Source: CAYQMF01 sp964418595
Lineage (GTDB): Bacteria > Planctomycetota > UBA1135 > UBA2386
Direction of reading: 5' to 3'
NCBI GenBank assembly: GCA_964418595.1
Contig: CAYQMF010000017.1
Location: 6,164 to 70,163 of the forward strand
Length of the DNA: 64,000 nucleotides
Below the pieces are notes generated by a model. It was not told where the DNA came from. It did not search any database and saw only the letters and a list, made by a program, of their open reading frames with translations. Every line of letters starts with the position of its first letter. Position 1 is the first letter of the stretch. Position numbers and translations under genes: made by a program. This document shows positions 25,615 through 34,295 of this stretch, piece by piece.

Positions 25615-26570
25615 ACGCACTCGCTGCCTGGTTCGCGACCGCGTGGCGCAGCCAGAGGACGACCGTCGGCCTGCTCCTCGCGTTCGTCCTCTGGGCCGTA
25701 CTCGGCGCCGGCCTCGATCTCGCCGACCTCCAGGCGAATCGCCCGCAACGCATCCGCCAGCACATCGTGGCGGCCGACGACATGCCGATCGACCTCACCG
25801 GGCGCGTCGACCTGCTCGACATCCGGCACAGTCCGTACAGCCCCGTGTTCCGTGGCCCGCTGACCATCGAGTTCGACAACCGGCGCGCGGCTCCCTGCAT
25901 GCTGGCCGTCGAGCTGATGGTCGTCGAGGCGCCCATGCCCAGGGAGATGGCCGTGCACGACGAGCACGGCGCGATCCTGTACGCCTGGCGCCCGGAGCCG
26001 GCCGACTATCGACAGCAGGTGCGCGTGCCGCTGCCGCCTGGCGCGGGCATGGTGCAGATCCGGAGCAACCAGCCGGACCTGGCACTGCGCCATGTCGCCT
26101 GCCAGTTCGCGACGAGTTTCGCGCCCGCCGGGCACGCTGCGCTCCCGGGCGCGATCCTGGTCCAGGACCGCGCCGTCACGGTCCGGCGCGCGGCGGGTTG
26201 GATCGACGAGACCGGCGAGAAGCTCGATGGGCGGACGCCGGAGCGACTGATGACGCGCGCGGTGGGTGAACTCGAGATCACGACGCGGCGCCCGGGCCGA
26301 CATCGCGTGTCGATCACACTCCGACGCCTCGCGCCCTCGATCCCTGCCCCCGAGGTGCGGCTCGATCAGATGCCGATCGCGACGGACGACCTCGCCGCCG
26401 ACGGTGAGTTCGAGACGATGCAGTTCGACGCGCTCCTCACCGGCACGCACCTGCTCACGCTGCGCACGCCGATGCCCGGGCGAACGCGCCTGACGCTCTG
26501 GCCCGGCAAGGATCCCCGACCTCGCGCCTACGCGATCTGGCCAGGGCGGATGCGGATCGAAGCGAAGTGA
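25611..26570 (+). CDS. Membrane-anchored protein of unknown function
   Basis: 319 residues from GTG 25611, overlapping the previous stop (GTGA). One N-terminal membrane helix (VGLLLAFVLWAVLGAGLDLA) is followed by a soluble outside domain rich in beta strands. It has no recognised catalytic motif, with segments such as GPLTIEFDNRRAAPCMLAVE and PGRHRVSITLRRLAP. It is the third gene of the flippase/GT-C operon and may be an accessory to glycan or lipid export. I do not recognise a family. Confidence 0.65.
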   Translation: MNALAAWFATAWRSQRTTVGLLLAFVLWAVLGAGLDLADLQANRPQRIRQHIVAADDMPIDLTGRVDLLDIRHSPYSPVFRGPLTIEFDNRRAAPCMLAVELMVVEAPMPREMAVHDEHGAILYAWRPEPADYRQQVRVPLPPGAGMVQIRSNQPDLALRHVACQFATSFAPAGHAALPGAILVQDRAVTVRRAAGWIDETGEKLDGRTPERLMTRAVGELEITTRRPGRHRVSITLRRLAPSIPAPEVRLDQMPIATDDLAADGEFETMQFDALLTGTHLLTLRTPMPGRTRLTLWPGKDPRPRAYAIWPGRMRIEAK

Positions 26571-26628
26571 CCGCGTGCGCTCGCGCGTGCGGGATGGCAC
26601 TCTAGGCGCTCCACTCGCTGCGCGCGCC

Positions 26629-27117
26629 ATGACCGAATCGCAACCGTCACGCCGGGGCTTCTTCACTTTCCTCACGGTCTCGCTCGGCGCGGTGCCGATC
26701 GTCGGCGGCGTGTGGGCCGCGCTGCGTGCCGCGATCGCGCCGGCGCCCGTGCACAAGCCGCCGCGCGTGCCCCTGTGCCGGCTCGACCAGGTGCCGGCCG
26801 AAGGCATCGTCACGCGGGCACTCAGCTATCAGGTGCGGCGCGGTCCGAGCGTCGAGAGCGTGGCCCGGGTCGTGTTCGTCTCGCGCGAGAGCGGCGGCGG
26901 CGCCGTGCTCGCGCTGTCGGGGGAGTGCACGCACCTCGCCTGCCCGGTGCACCTGAGCAAGGAGAAGGACGGGCCACCGTTGGCGTGTCCGTGCCACGGC
27001 GGCAAGTTCTCGGCGACCGGCGAGGTGCTCGACGGGCCACCGCCCCGTCCGCTGCGCCGGCTGCAGCTCGAGCTGCCCGCCGATGGCAAGGGCATGATCT
27101 ACGTGGTGGACGCATGA
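26629..27117 (+). CDS. Rieske iron-sulfur protein
   Basis: 162 residues from ATG 26629 (upstream in-frame starts add a non-conserved extension). The N-terminus has Arg pairs before a hydrophobic helix (SRRGFFTFLTVSLGAVPIVGG), a Tat-like membrane anchor typical of Rieske proteins. The 2Fe-2S site is complete: C-T-H-L-A-C and C-P-C-H-G-G-K-F. This is the electron-transfer subunit of a bc-type quinol oxidase complex. It overlaps the cytochrome b gene by 4 bases (ATGA at 27114-27117). Confidence 0.95.
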   Translation: MTESQPSRRGFFTFLTVSLGAVPIVGGVWAALRAAIAPAPVHKPPRVPLCRLDQVPAEGIVTRALSYQVRRGPSVESVARVVFVSRESGGGAVLALSGECTHLACPVHLSKEKDGPPLACPCHGGKFSATGEVLDGPPPRPLRRLQLELPADGKGMIYVVDA

Positions 27118-28469
27118 GGGGTCTGCTCGCCTGGCTCGACGATCGCTCGGGCCTCGTGTCGGCGTTCAAGGCGTCGATGTCGGACAAGCATCCGCCCGTC
27201 GGCACCGGCTGGCTGCGCACGCTGGGGTTCGCGGCGCTCACCATCCTCGTGCTGCAGGTGCTGTCGGGGATCGCGCTCGCGTTCCACTACGTGCCCTCGA
27301 CGAGCCTGGCCTACGACTCGATCCGCGCCCTCGAGCAGGAAGTAGCCGGCGGGCGGTTCGTGCGCGCCCTGCACTACTTCGGGGCGTCGGCCTTCGTGAT
27401 CGCGGTGGTCGTGCACCTGCTGCGCGTGTTCTTCACCGGCGCCTACAAGCGGCCGCGCGAACTCACCTGGCTCACCGGCGTGGGGCTGCTGTTCGTGGTG
27501 CTGGCGTTCGGCTTCACCGGCTACCTGCTGCCGTGGGATCAGAAGGCCTACTTCGCGACCAAGGTCGGCACCCAGATCGCGGGCAAGGCGCCGGTCGTGG
27601 GCGAGTACGTGCAGACCTTCCTGCAGGGGGGCGAGGCGGTCGGCGCACCGACGCTCACGCGCTTCTACGTGATCCACGTCGTGCTCCTGCCGCTCGCGCT
27701 GTTCGGCCTGCTGGGCGCGCACCTCGCGCTGATCCAGCGGCACGGCGTCGCCCCCGCGGGCCGGCGCGTCGACGATCCCGGCACGCCGGGGCCCGCCTAC
27801 TTCCCGTACCACACCGCGCGCGAAGCGCTCGTGGGTGCGGCGGTGGCCATCCTGCTGTTGTGGTGCGCGAACACCTGGAGCGCTCCCCTCGAGGCCGTCG
27901 CCGAGCCGTCGGACACGGGCTACGACCCGCGGCCGGACTGGTACTTCGCGGGGCTCTTCCAGCTGCTCAAGGTGTTCAAGGGCCCGCTCGAACCTCTCGG
28001 CACCTTCTGGCTGCCAAACGCCTTGCTCGGCCTGCTCTGCCTGCTGCCCTTCCTCGACCGCAACCCCGAGCGCGCCTGGCGCAAGCGCCCGCTGGTCGTC
28101 GGCGCCGGGATGTTGATCGGGCTGGGCGCGCTCGTGTTGACGGTGATCGGCATCCTCGACAAACCGAAGAACGAGGCGCAGCTCACCTATCCGTTGGGAC
28201 TCACCGAGTTGGAGAAGGACGGCTACCGGCTGGTGCGCCGCCTCAAGTGCACGGAGTGCCACAAGCACGGCGCCATCGGCGAAACCCAGCACGATGCCCC
28301 GGACCTCGGCGACATCGACCAGACGCCGGAGGCGGTCGCCGACATCCTGCAGGATCCCGAGGGCGTCCTGGGCTCGGAGGACATGCCCGACTTCGCGCAC
28401 GTCGACGCCCAGGGTCGCCACGCGATCGGGGTGTACCTGCGCTGGCTGCACGGCAGCAGGACGAAGTAA
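27114..28469 (+). CDS. Cytochrome b fused to a C-terminal cytochrome c domain
   Basis: 451 residues. The N-terminal four-helix part holds both heme b pairs: H-x13-H in LHYFGASAFVIAVVVHLL, and H-x14-H between IHVVLLP and GAHLALI. A 14-residue gap in the second pair is the cytochrome b6-type spacing. The Qo motif reads PDWYF, a PEWY variant. After the later helices, one heme c motif (CTECHKH) sits in a ~90-residue C-terminal domain. Thus b6, subunit IV and a mono-heme c domain are one chain. It oxidises quinol and passes electrons through the Rieske protein upstream. No separate c1 gene is nearby. Confidence 0.93.
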   Translation: MRGLLAWLDDRSGLVSAFKASMSDKHPPVGTGWLRTLGFAALTILVLQVLSGIALAFHYVPSTSLAYDSIRALEQEVAGGRFVRALHYFGASAFVIAVVVHLLRVFFTGAYKRPRELTWLTGVGLLFVVLAFGFTGYLLPWDQKAYFATKVGTQIAGKAPVVGEYVQTFLQGGEAVGAPTLTRFYVIHVVLLPLALFGLLGAHLALIQRHGVAPAGRRVDDPGTPGPAYFPYHTAREALVGAAVAILLLWCANTWSAPLEAVAEPSDTGYDPRPDWYFAGLFQLLKVFKGPLEPLGTFWLPNALLGLLCLLPFLDRNPERAWRKRPLVVGAGMLIGLGALVLTVIGILDKPKNEAQLTYPLGLTELEKDGYRLVRRLKCTECHKHGAIGETQHDAPDLGDIDQTPEAVADILQDPEGVLGSEDMPDFAHVDAQGRHAIGVYLRWLHGSRTK

Positions 28470-28472
28470 CCG

Positions 28473-29168
28473 ATGGGCGTCTCGGTCCCGCGCACGCTCG
28501 TCGCCGAAGCCCTCGGCACCTGCCTTCTCCTGGTCGCCGTGGTCGGCTCGGGGATCATGGCCGAGCGGCTGGCCGGAGTGCGTGTCGCGGGCGGCAGCGA
28601 CGGCCTCGCGCTCCTGGCCAACACGATCGCCACCGGGGCGGCGCTGCTCGTGCTCATCCTGGCGTTCGCGCCGGTCTCCGGCGCGCACTTCAATCCCTGC
28701 GTCACGCTGGTGGTCGCCCTTCGCCGGCAGATGGCGCCGTCCCTCGCCGCGGCCTACGTCGTCGTGCAGGTGGCGAGTGCCATCGCCGGCGTGTGGCTGG
28801 CGCACGCGATGTTCGACCTGTCGATCCTGCACGCGGGCACCAAGGTCCGCGCCGGGTTCGGCCTGGGTCTCAGCGAAGGAGTCGCGACCTTCGGTCTCAT
28901 CGCCACCATCATGCTCGTGGCCCGCAGCCGGCCGGCCGCGGTCCCCATGGCGGTCGCCGCCTGGATCACCGCGGCCTACTGGTGCACCGCCTCGACGTCG
29001 TTCGCCAACCCCGCGGTCACCATCGCCCGCGCGTGCACGGACACCTTCGCCGGCATCCGTGCCGCCGACGTGCCCCTGTTCGTGCTGGCCCAGGTCGTGG
29101 GCGCCCTCGTGGCCCTCGCGATCTGCGCCTGGCTGCTGCGGGCCAGCCCCGCGCCGGAGTCGCCATGA
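28473..29168 (+). CDS. MIP/aquaporin family channel, likely arsenite-conducting
   Basis: 231 residues with six helices and the two half-helix motifs: HFNPCVT (NPC in place of NPA) and FANPAVT. It starts 3 bases after the cytochrome b gene and overlaps the arsenate reductase by 4 bases (ATGA at 29165-29168). Known arsenic operons pair an aquaglyceroporin (AqpS) with ArsC: ArsC makes arsenite and the channel lets it leave. That role is inferred here from the neighbour, and no ACR3/ArsB pump is seen. An alternative is a glycerol or water channel. Confidence 0.9.
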   Translation: MGVSVPRTLVAEALGTCLLLVAVVGSGIMAERLAGVRVAGGSDGLALLANTIATGAALLVLILAFAPVSGAHFNPCVTLVVALRRQMAPSLAAAYVVVQVASAIAGVWLAHAMFDLSILHAGTKVRAGFGLGLSEGVATFGLIATIMLVARSRPAAVPMAVAAWITAAYWCTASTSFANPAVTIARACTDTFAGIRAADVPLFVLAQVVGALVALAICAWLLRASPAPESP

Positions 29169-29569
29169 CCAGCACGGTCCTGTTCGCGTGCGTCCACAAC
29201 GCGGGCCGCTCCCAGATGGCGGCGGCGTTCTTCAACCATCTGGCCGATCCTGCGCGCGCGCGTGCCATCTCCGCCGGCACGCAGCCGGGCCCTTGCGTGC
29301 ATCCCGGCGTCGTCACTGCGATGCGCGAGGTCGGCATCGACCTCAGCGGCGCGCGCCCGCAGCGCCTGACTGCGGAGCTGGCGAAGACGGCGCAGATCCT
29401 CATCACGATGGGATGCGGCGACGCGTGCCCCGTGGTGCCGGGGCTCGAGCGCGACGACTGGCCGCTCCCCGATCCGAAGGATCAGCCGGCCGATGCCGTG
29501 CGCGCCGTGCGCGACGACGTGCGCGCGCGCGTCGAGCGCCTGCTGCGCGCACGCGGCTGGCAGCGATGA
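29165..29569 (+). CDS. arsC: Arsenate reductase (LMW phosphatase-like, thioredoxin type)
   Basis: 134 residues. The N-terminal P-loop is C9-VHNAG-R15-S, the CX5R site of ArsC and low-molecular-weight tyrosine phosphatases. The second redox pair lies in ITMGCGDACPV (C84 and C88), followed by the DDWPLPDP segment. The enzyme reduces arsenate to arsenite in the cytoplasm using thioredoxin, thus supplying arsenite to the channel encoded just upstream. It is the last gene of the Rieske/cytochrome b/aquaporin operon. Confidence 0.93.
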   Translation: MTSTVLFACVHNAGRSQMAAAFFNHLADPARARAISAGTQPGPCVHPGVVTAMREVGIDLSGARPQRLTAELAKTAQILITMGCGDACPVVPGLERDDWPLPDPKDQPADAVRAVRDDVRARVERLLRARGWQR

Positions 29570-29591
29570 TCCGCGCTGCCCTCTCGGCCGC

Positions 29592-30494
29592 TCAGCGCAG
29601 GAGGATGACCGCCCCGCGGTTGGACGGGTAGGGACCGTACTGCGCGGTGGGACCGAAGATCGTCCAGTTGTAGACGTAGTTCGACAGACCATCGATGCCG
29701 ACCTCCGAGCCGGCGAGGTTGGTCGTCACGAGGCCAATCGGCGTGTTGCCGGCGTGCGCGCACTGGGCGAACAACTGTTGCGCGACGCCTGGGATGACGG
29801 CAACCGGACCCTGCAGCGATGCAGACCCCGTCCCGTCGGTCGGCAACGAGAAGGTCGCCAGCGGATTGACGCCGAGCCGACATCCCGTCATGCCCATGAA
29901 CCCAAGGTCGAGGGGAAGGATGTTGGCACCCGCGAAGGCCTGGTTGTCAGCGCCGAGCAGGAACACCGCGGTGCTGTTGGGCGGCCCGCCGGTGAGCGCG
30001 AACCGCACGTCGTAGTTGGCCCCGTTGAGCGTGTTCGTCACGCCGAGGCTCGAGGTCGCGCACCCCGGGCTCCCGAGCTGGGCGAGGTTGCTGCTCCCCG
30101 CGTAGCTGTCGCTGTTGAACCCGGTCAGCGCGCGCGGCGTGGCCTCGGTCTGGACGTCCGCCTGCACGAGGAGGTGTGGCCCCGTGAAGAAGAATGGCTG
30201 GTTGCCCGGGATCCACATGGCGGGATCGAGGCCCCCACTCGGCGACGCCGGCCAGTTGACCGTCGTCAGCGGCAGGAAGGTCGTCGGCGTCGCCGACAGG
30301 TTGTTCGCGAACGTGGTGCTCAGTGTCGAGAACGTCGCCGTGGTGTTGTCGAGCACGAGTTCCATCTGGTGGGTGAAGCCCACGGACGAAACTGCGGCGG
30401 AGTCATAGCGCCAGCCGATCTGCGTGAAGATCGAGCCCAGCGGCACGCTCTGGCCATGGTACCAAGTCTGGATGAACGCCTTGGTCCGCGCCAC
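29592..30494 (-). pseudogene. Secreted-type protein lacking its N-terminus (truncated)
   Basis: 300 codons from GTG 30494. The frame extends upstream only 11 more codons (reading PVASNGSNALP) to a TGA, and no signal peptide is found. The body (Asn/Thr/Gly-rich, ending FGPTAQYGPYPSNRGAVILL) looks like the exported family seen at 5483. That paralogue has a signal peptide and an EGSSN-type start, which here would lie just before the first codons. Upstream lies the terminator and stop of the protease gene. So a 5' part, including promoter and signal, seems to have been lost. It could still be read by readthrough from the upstream gene. Confidence 0.55.
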
Positions 30495-30530
30495 CGGCAG
30501 CGCGTTGGAACCGTTCGAAGCGACGGGTCA

Positions 30531-30558
30531 ACCGTCCCGACCCCGTGGTCGGGACGGT
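30531..30558 (-). terminator. Terminator hairpin after the fungalysin-type protease gene
   Basis: A perfect 12-bp stem (accgtcccgacc with ggtcgggacggt) and a CCGT loop lie 24 bases past the protease stop on the minus strand. No U-run follows, so the terminator class is unsure. It separates the protease from the truncated gene downstream. Confidence 0.6.
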
Positions 30559-30581
30559 CGCACTCCGCGCACGTCAGCGAC

Positions 30582-33551
30582 TCACGGCTGGCCGCAGATC
30601 GTGATCCGCATCGCCGCAGACAGGGCGATGCCCTGCACCGCGACGACGTCGGCGACGCCGACCTGCGCGAACACCTGCGAGCCGGCGAGGCCCGCGACGT
30701 TGGGCACACCCAGCGGCAGGCCTGCTCCACCCGCAGCGTCCGTCGCGGCGGCGACCACGAGGTCGGGCTGCACCGCGATCGTGCCACCGAAGATCGGGAT
30801 GTTCGCGGTGTTGCCACCGATCACCCAGGCGATCGGCGCGTTGTTGCGCGCGCTGCTCAAGGCGAGCCCGAACGCCGCGTTGCCGATGCGCGGCTCACCG
30901 CCGCTGCCCGCCACCACCGGGATGCCGCTCGTGCCGGCGAGACCCGGAGAGTACGCGACGATCGCCGGGCACGGCGAGTTGAGGGCATACAGCTCGACGT
31001 TGTCGATCGTGAACCCGCCGACGTTGTCGGTGGTCGTGACCGTGTTGTCGAAGGTGATCACCACCGACGCCCGGTTGTCGGCCAGCGCGGAGACGTCGAC
31101 GTCGAACGTCTTCCACGCCTGGTCGTTGGGAACGGTCGCGCTCACCACGGCGGTGCCGTTGATCCGCGCGTTGCACTGGCCGTTGTTGCTGTTGGTCGCC
31201 CAACGGTGGAAGCGCAGGCGCATCCCGGTGCGGCCGGTCGTGTTGATGGCGACGCTGGTGAGGGTCTGCGTGCCGCTGCTCGCCGACACCATGCGCTCAT
31301 CGGTCGCGCTGCGGTTGACGCCCATCACGAAGCTGCCGCCAGCCGCGACGTTGGGGTCGTAGTTGCGTCCGATCGGCGTGTGCCGCGACCAGGTCGAGCC
31401 CAGCGTCCAGTTGGCGTTGGCCGCCTCGAACGTGTCGGCGAAGACGCTGGTCTTCTGGCCCACGGCGACCACGTAGTAGTCGTTGTTCTCGGCAGGGCGC
31501 CGCGTGATGTTGCCCAGGCTGTTGCGAGCATCGATGTAGTAGCGGGCCAGCCGGCGATCGGCGACCGCGGGCGTCACGACCCGGTACAGGTCTCCACCCT
31601 GCGCCACCATGGGGATGGACACGAAGCTGCCGGTACCCGGATCGAAGAACAGCGTCACGTTGGCGAGCGTCCCGAGCGTGGTCGTGACGGTGGCGTCCAC
31701 CGTGAACCCGCCCGCGCCGCTGGACGCGTCGGCGAGCGGTGTGTGCGTCACCTTCACCGGGTGGAACTCCGGTCGCAGGAAGTGCCGCTTGAGCGACGCC
31801 TTGGCGAGCGCGTCGATGTGCGGCGTACCGTTGTTCAGGTTGCTGTCGTTGTCGTCCGAGGCGTACGCATCGACGATGAAGTCGATCATGTCGCGCGGGT
31901 TGAGGACGATCGACTCGAACAGCGCCCACTCCGCGTACTGATAGCCCTGCACCGCGCCGTACGCAGTGCGCATCTCGTTCAACACGTCCCAGGACCAGCC
32001 CATGTACGGCTGCCCGAAGGTGTGCACTGCCTGGCTGCTGCCGGTGAGCGGGTGGGTCAGCGTGTTGTTGCCGTTGCGGATGCCCGGCCGGCTCGCCTGG
32101 TAGAAGTCGGTGCCGATGTCGGGGTTGTCCTGCAGGTAGATCGAGTGCACGTCGCCGACGCCCTCGGACGGCGTGCGCGGCGTGCTGCCGATGCCACCGT
32201 TGCGCGCATCGACCGAGTGGCCGTACTCGTGCGACACGACCGACGCGGTCGCCGTGTTGTTGCACGTCCCGGCCAGCCGGTAGAAGTTGACGCTGCTGCC
32301 GCTGAAGTAGGCATTGCAGCTCTGGTTGATGTTGACCTGGATCGTCACCGCCGGGTCGATCGCGCTCATCGTCGGCACGACGCGCTTCACGTAGTCGTGG
32401 ATCTGCGCGACGTAGTGGACGGCGTTGGTCTGCGCCGTGGTGTACTCCGTCCCACCGGCGTTGAAGACGATGTTGGTCGGCACGCCGGGCGTGAGCACGA
32501 CGTTCTGCGTCAGGATCGCCGTCGCCGACGCATCGGTGACCGTGGACCACCAGCGGCCGTTGGCGAGGCCGATGGTCGCGTTGACGGCCGTGGTGCCGCT
32601 GTACGCGATCGAGAAGTCACCGTTGGCGTCGGTGTAGGCCGAGCCCACGCCGGGAACGTTGACGAGGATGTCCGCCATCGGCGTGAGGACCGGCGGGTTG
32701 ACCGCCGCCAGCCCACCGGGGATCGGGCTGATCCAGCCGCTCACGTTGCCGATGATCGGCGCGGGGGGCGGGTTCTCGGCAGCGCACGGGTCGGTCTTGC
32801 CGAAGCCACTCTTCCCGAAGCCACTCTCCCCGAAGCCACTCTCCCCGAAGCCACAGTAGTGGATCTGCGACTCGCGCCGCACCTCGGCGCCGGTCTTGGC
32901 ATCGATCCAGATGCTCCAGGCCTCGGGCTTGTCGCGGAACTCGCCGGTGACCTTCCACGCGAGGTGGTAGCCCGCGTTGTCGTCGGGCGCGATCTCGAGC
33001 ATCGGGTCGTGGTGCATGTGGCCGAGCTGCGGGCGCCAGCCGGTCAGCTTCATGAACTGCGCGACGGCATCGTTGTTGTCCAGGGTGCGCGCCATGTCGA
33101 CACGCAGGCCCGGGATCGCCTCCGAGCCCAGGATCGCGAGCCCGCCGTCACCGCGGTTGAACACGAACTTCAGGTACGCGTTCCACACGGGCACGCCCTG
33201 GTAGGTCTGCTGGTAGGTGAACCCCATCACGAAGCGGCCCTCACCGAAGTGCGTCTCGCGCACCTCGCGCGGGTCGACCCCGAGCCACGCGCCGTGCTCC
33301 GCGAGCAGACGTGCGATCGCCTGCCGGCCATCGTCCTTGGTCTGCACGCCAGGAACAGGAAGGACCTGCGCGCCGGGGCCGAGCACGCGGTAGGGCACGC
33401 CGAACGGTCCGTGCCACACGGTCCAGCCTGAACCGTACTGCTGCTCGAAGCGGGCCAGGCCCGCGGTCGAATCGATGGGGGTGATTTCCTGGGCTGACAG
33501 GCCGAGGACAGGGAACGACAACGCAACGGAGACAGAGAGTCTCTTCAGCAC
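30582..33551 (-). CDS. Secreted fungalysin-type (M36) zinc metalloprotease
   Basis: 989 residues with a signal peptide (MLKRLSVSVALSFPVLGLSA). An FTP propeptide-like region (GVPVWNAYLKFVFNRGDG, YHLAWKVTGEF) is followed by a Gly-rich linker of GFG[EK]S repeats. Then comes the protease domain with HEYGH at 441-445 and a third ligand E463 (PSEGVGDVHS). This order matches peptidase family M36, as does GQPYMGWSWDVLNEMR. The C-terminal half has carbohydrate-binding-like beta domains (FADTFEAANANWTLGSTWSR) and a secretion tail resembling other proteins of this lineage. It degrades extracellular proteins; substrate unknown. Confidence 0.9.
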   Translation of the reverse strand: MLKRLSVSVALSFPVLGLSAQEITPIDSTAGLARFEQQYGSGWTVWHGPFGVPYRVLGPGAQVLPVPGVQTKDDGRQAIARLLAEHGAWLGVDPREVRETHFGEGRFVMGFTYQQTYQGVPVWNAYLKFVFNRGDGGLAILGSEAIPGLRVDMARTLDNNDAVAQFMKLTGWRPQLGHMHHDPMLEIAPDDNAGYHLAWKVTGEFRDKPEAWSIWIDAKTGAEVRRESQIHYCGFGESGFGESGFGKSGFGKTDPCAAENPPPAPIIGNVSGWISPIPGGLAAVNPPVLTPMADILVNVPGVGSAYTDANGDFSIAYSGTTAVNATIGLANGRWWSTVTDASATAILTQNVVLTPGVPTNIVFNAGGTEYTTAQTNAVHYVAQIHDYVKRVVPTMSAIDPAVTIQVNINQSCNAYFSGSSVNFYRLAGTCNNTATASVVSHEYGHSVDARNGGIGSTPRTPSEGVGDVHSIYLQDNPDIGTDFYQASRPGIRNGNNTLTHPLTGSSQAVHTFGQPYMGWSWDVLNEMRTAYGAVQGYQYAEWALFESIVLNPRDMIDFIVDAYASDDNDSNLNNGTPHIDALAKASLKRHFLRPEFHPVKVTHTPLADASSGAGGFTVDATVTTTLGTLANVTLFFDPGTGSFVSIPMVAQGGDLYRVVTPAVADRRLARYYIDARNSLGNITRRPAENNDYYVVAVGQKTSVFADTFEAANANWTLGSTWSRHTPIGRNYDPNVAAGGSFVMGVNRSATDERMVSASSGTQTLTSVAINTTGRTGMRLRFHRWATNSNNGQCNARINGTAVVSATVPNDQAWKTFDVDVSALADNRASVVITFDNTVTTTDNVGGFTIDNVELYALNSPCPAIVAYSPGLAGTSGIPVVAGSGGEPRIGNAAFGLALSSARNNAPIAWVIGGNTANIPIFGGTIAVQPDLVVAAATDAAGGAGLPLGVPNVAGLAGSQVFAQVGVADVVAVQGIALSAAMRITICGQP
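32800..32854 (-). repeat. 15-bp tandem repeat encoding GFG[E/K]S linker
   Basis: Almost four copies of a 15-base unit (ccgaagccactctcc on the plus strand, with one variant) encode a GFGES/GFGKS pentapeptide repeat between the propeptide-like region and the protease domain. In-frame units let the number vary by slippage without breaking the gene. Confidence 0.8.
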
Positions 33552-33671
33552 GGTTCGATGCTCCGACGAAGGGGAGAGGGAGGCAGGGCGGGCAGGCGAC
33601 GGGGAAGCGTAGCGCAGCCCGCGGGCTTGTCGTGGGCGTTCCCGACGGGGACGGCGCCGTCCGATTGCGCT

Positions 33672-34295
33672 TCAGCGCAGGGCTTCGGGCGCAGGCGCGT
33701 GCTCGCGGCGGTGGGCACGCGCATCCAGGCCGAGCTTCAGCACCACCAGCGCCACCAGGGCGGGAACCGGGCTGCCGAGCAGCGACACGCCAAACCCCCC
33801 CACCAGGACCGCGACGTGCATCACGACGAGCCGTTGGTATGGCTGGGTGATGAGGTCGGTGGCGCGGATGCGGTGGCGTTCGCCCCCCAGCCAATGGGTG
33901 GCGAACGATACGCCGTGGCTCAGGGCGAACCCGAGAAGGCCCCACCCGGCGCCATCGCCGAGCCAGCCGAGGACCGAGAAGGGCACGAAGTCGAACTCTC
34001 GCCCGGCCCCCTGCGCAGCGATCAGGCCCGCGAACACCCCGTGCACGAGCATGAACAGCCCGTAGTGGAACGAGAAGAACAGGCTGATGGCGACGCGCGG
34101 CAGCAGGTTGAGTTCGCCCTCGACCCACGGTCGAGTCCAGACCTTGAGCAGGGTGAACGCACCGAGGATCACGTTCTCCGCCCAGTAGAGGACGAGGATC
34201 GAGCCGGCCGACCAGCCGAAGAAGAGGGCGCCCGCGAGCGGCACGAGGTTGGCGACGACCAGCGCGATCAGCGAGAGGGGCACGCGATCCTTCAT
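33672..34295 (-). CDS. Integral membrane protein, DUF6498-like
   Basis: 207 residues from ATG 34295, with about five to six membrane helices. It begins LSLIALVVANLVPLAGALFF, then GWSAGSILVLYWAENVILGA, FFSFHYGLFMLVHGVFAGL and LLGFALSHGVSFATHWLG. The YWAEN and FHYG motifs point to the DUF6498 family of uncharacterised membrane proteins. It overlaps the end of the EgtB-type gene by 4 bases (ATGA at 34292-34295). It is thus the last gene of the egtD operon and could move the product or a precursor across the membrane; this is inference. Confidence 0.7.
   Translation of the reverse strand: MKDRVPLSLIALVVANLVPLAGALFFGWSAGSILVLYWAENVILGAFTLLKVWTRPWVEGELNLLPRVAISLFFSFHYGLFMLVHGVFAGLIAAQGAGREFDFVPFSVLGWLGDGAGWGLLGFALSHGVSFATHWLGGERHRIRATDLITQPYQRLVVMHVAVLVGGFGVSLLGSPVPALVALVVLKLGLDARAHRREHAPAPEALR

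Noticed and set aside
29165..29569. Selenocysteine in arsenate reductase or MsrB
   Set aside because: Both have Cys at the catalytic positions and no in-frame TGA.
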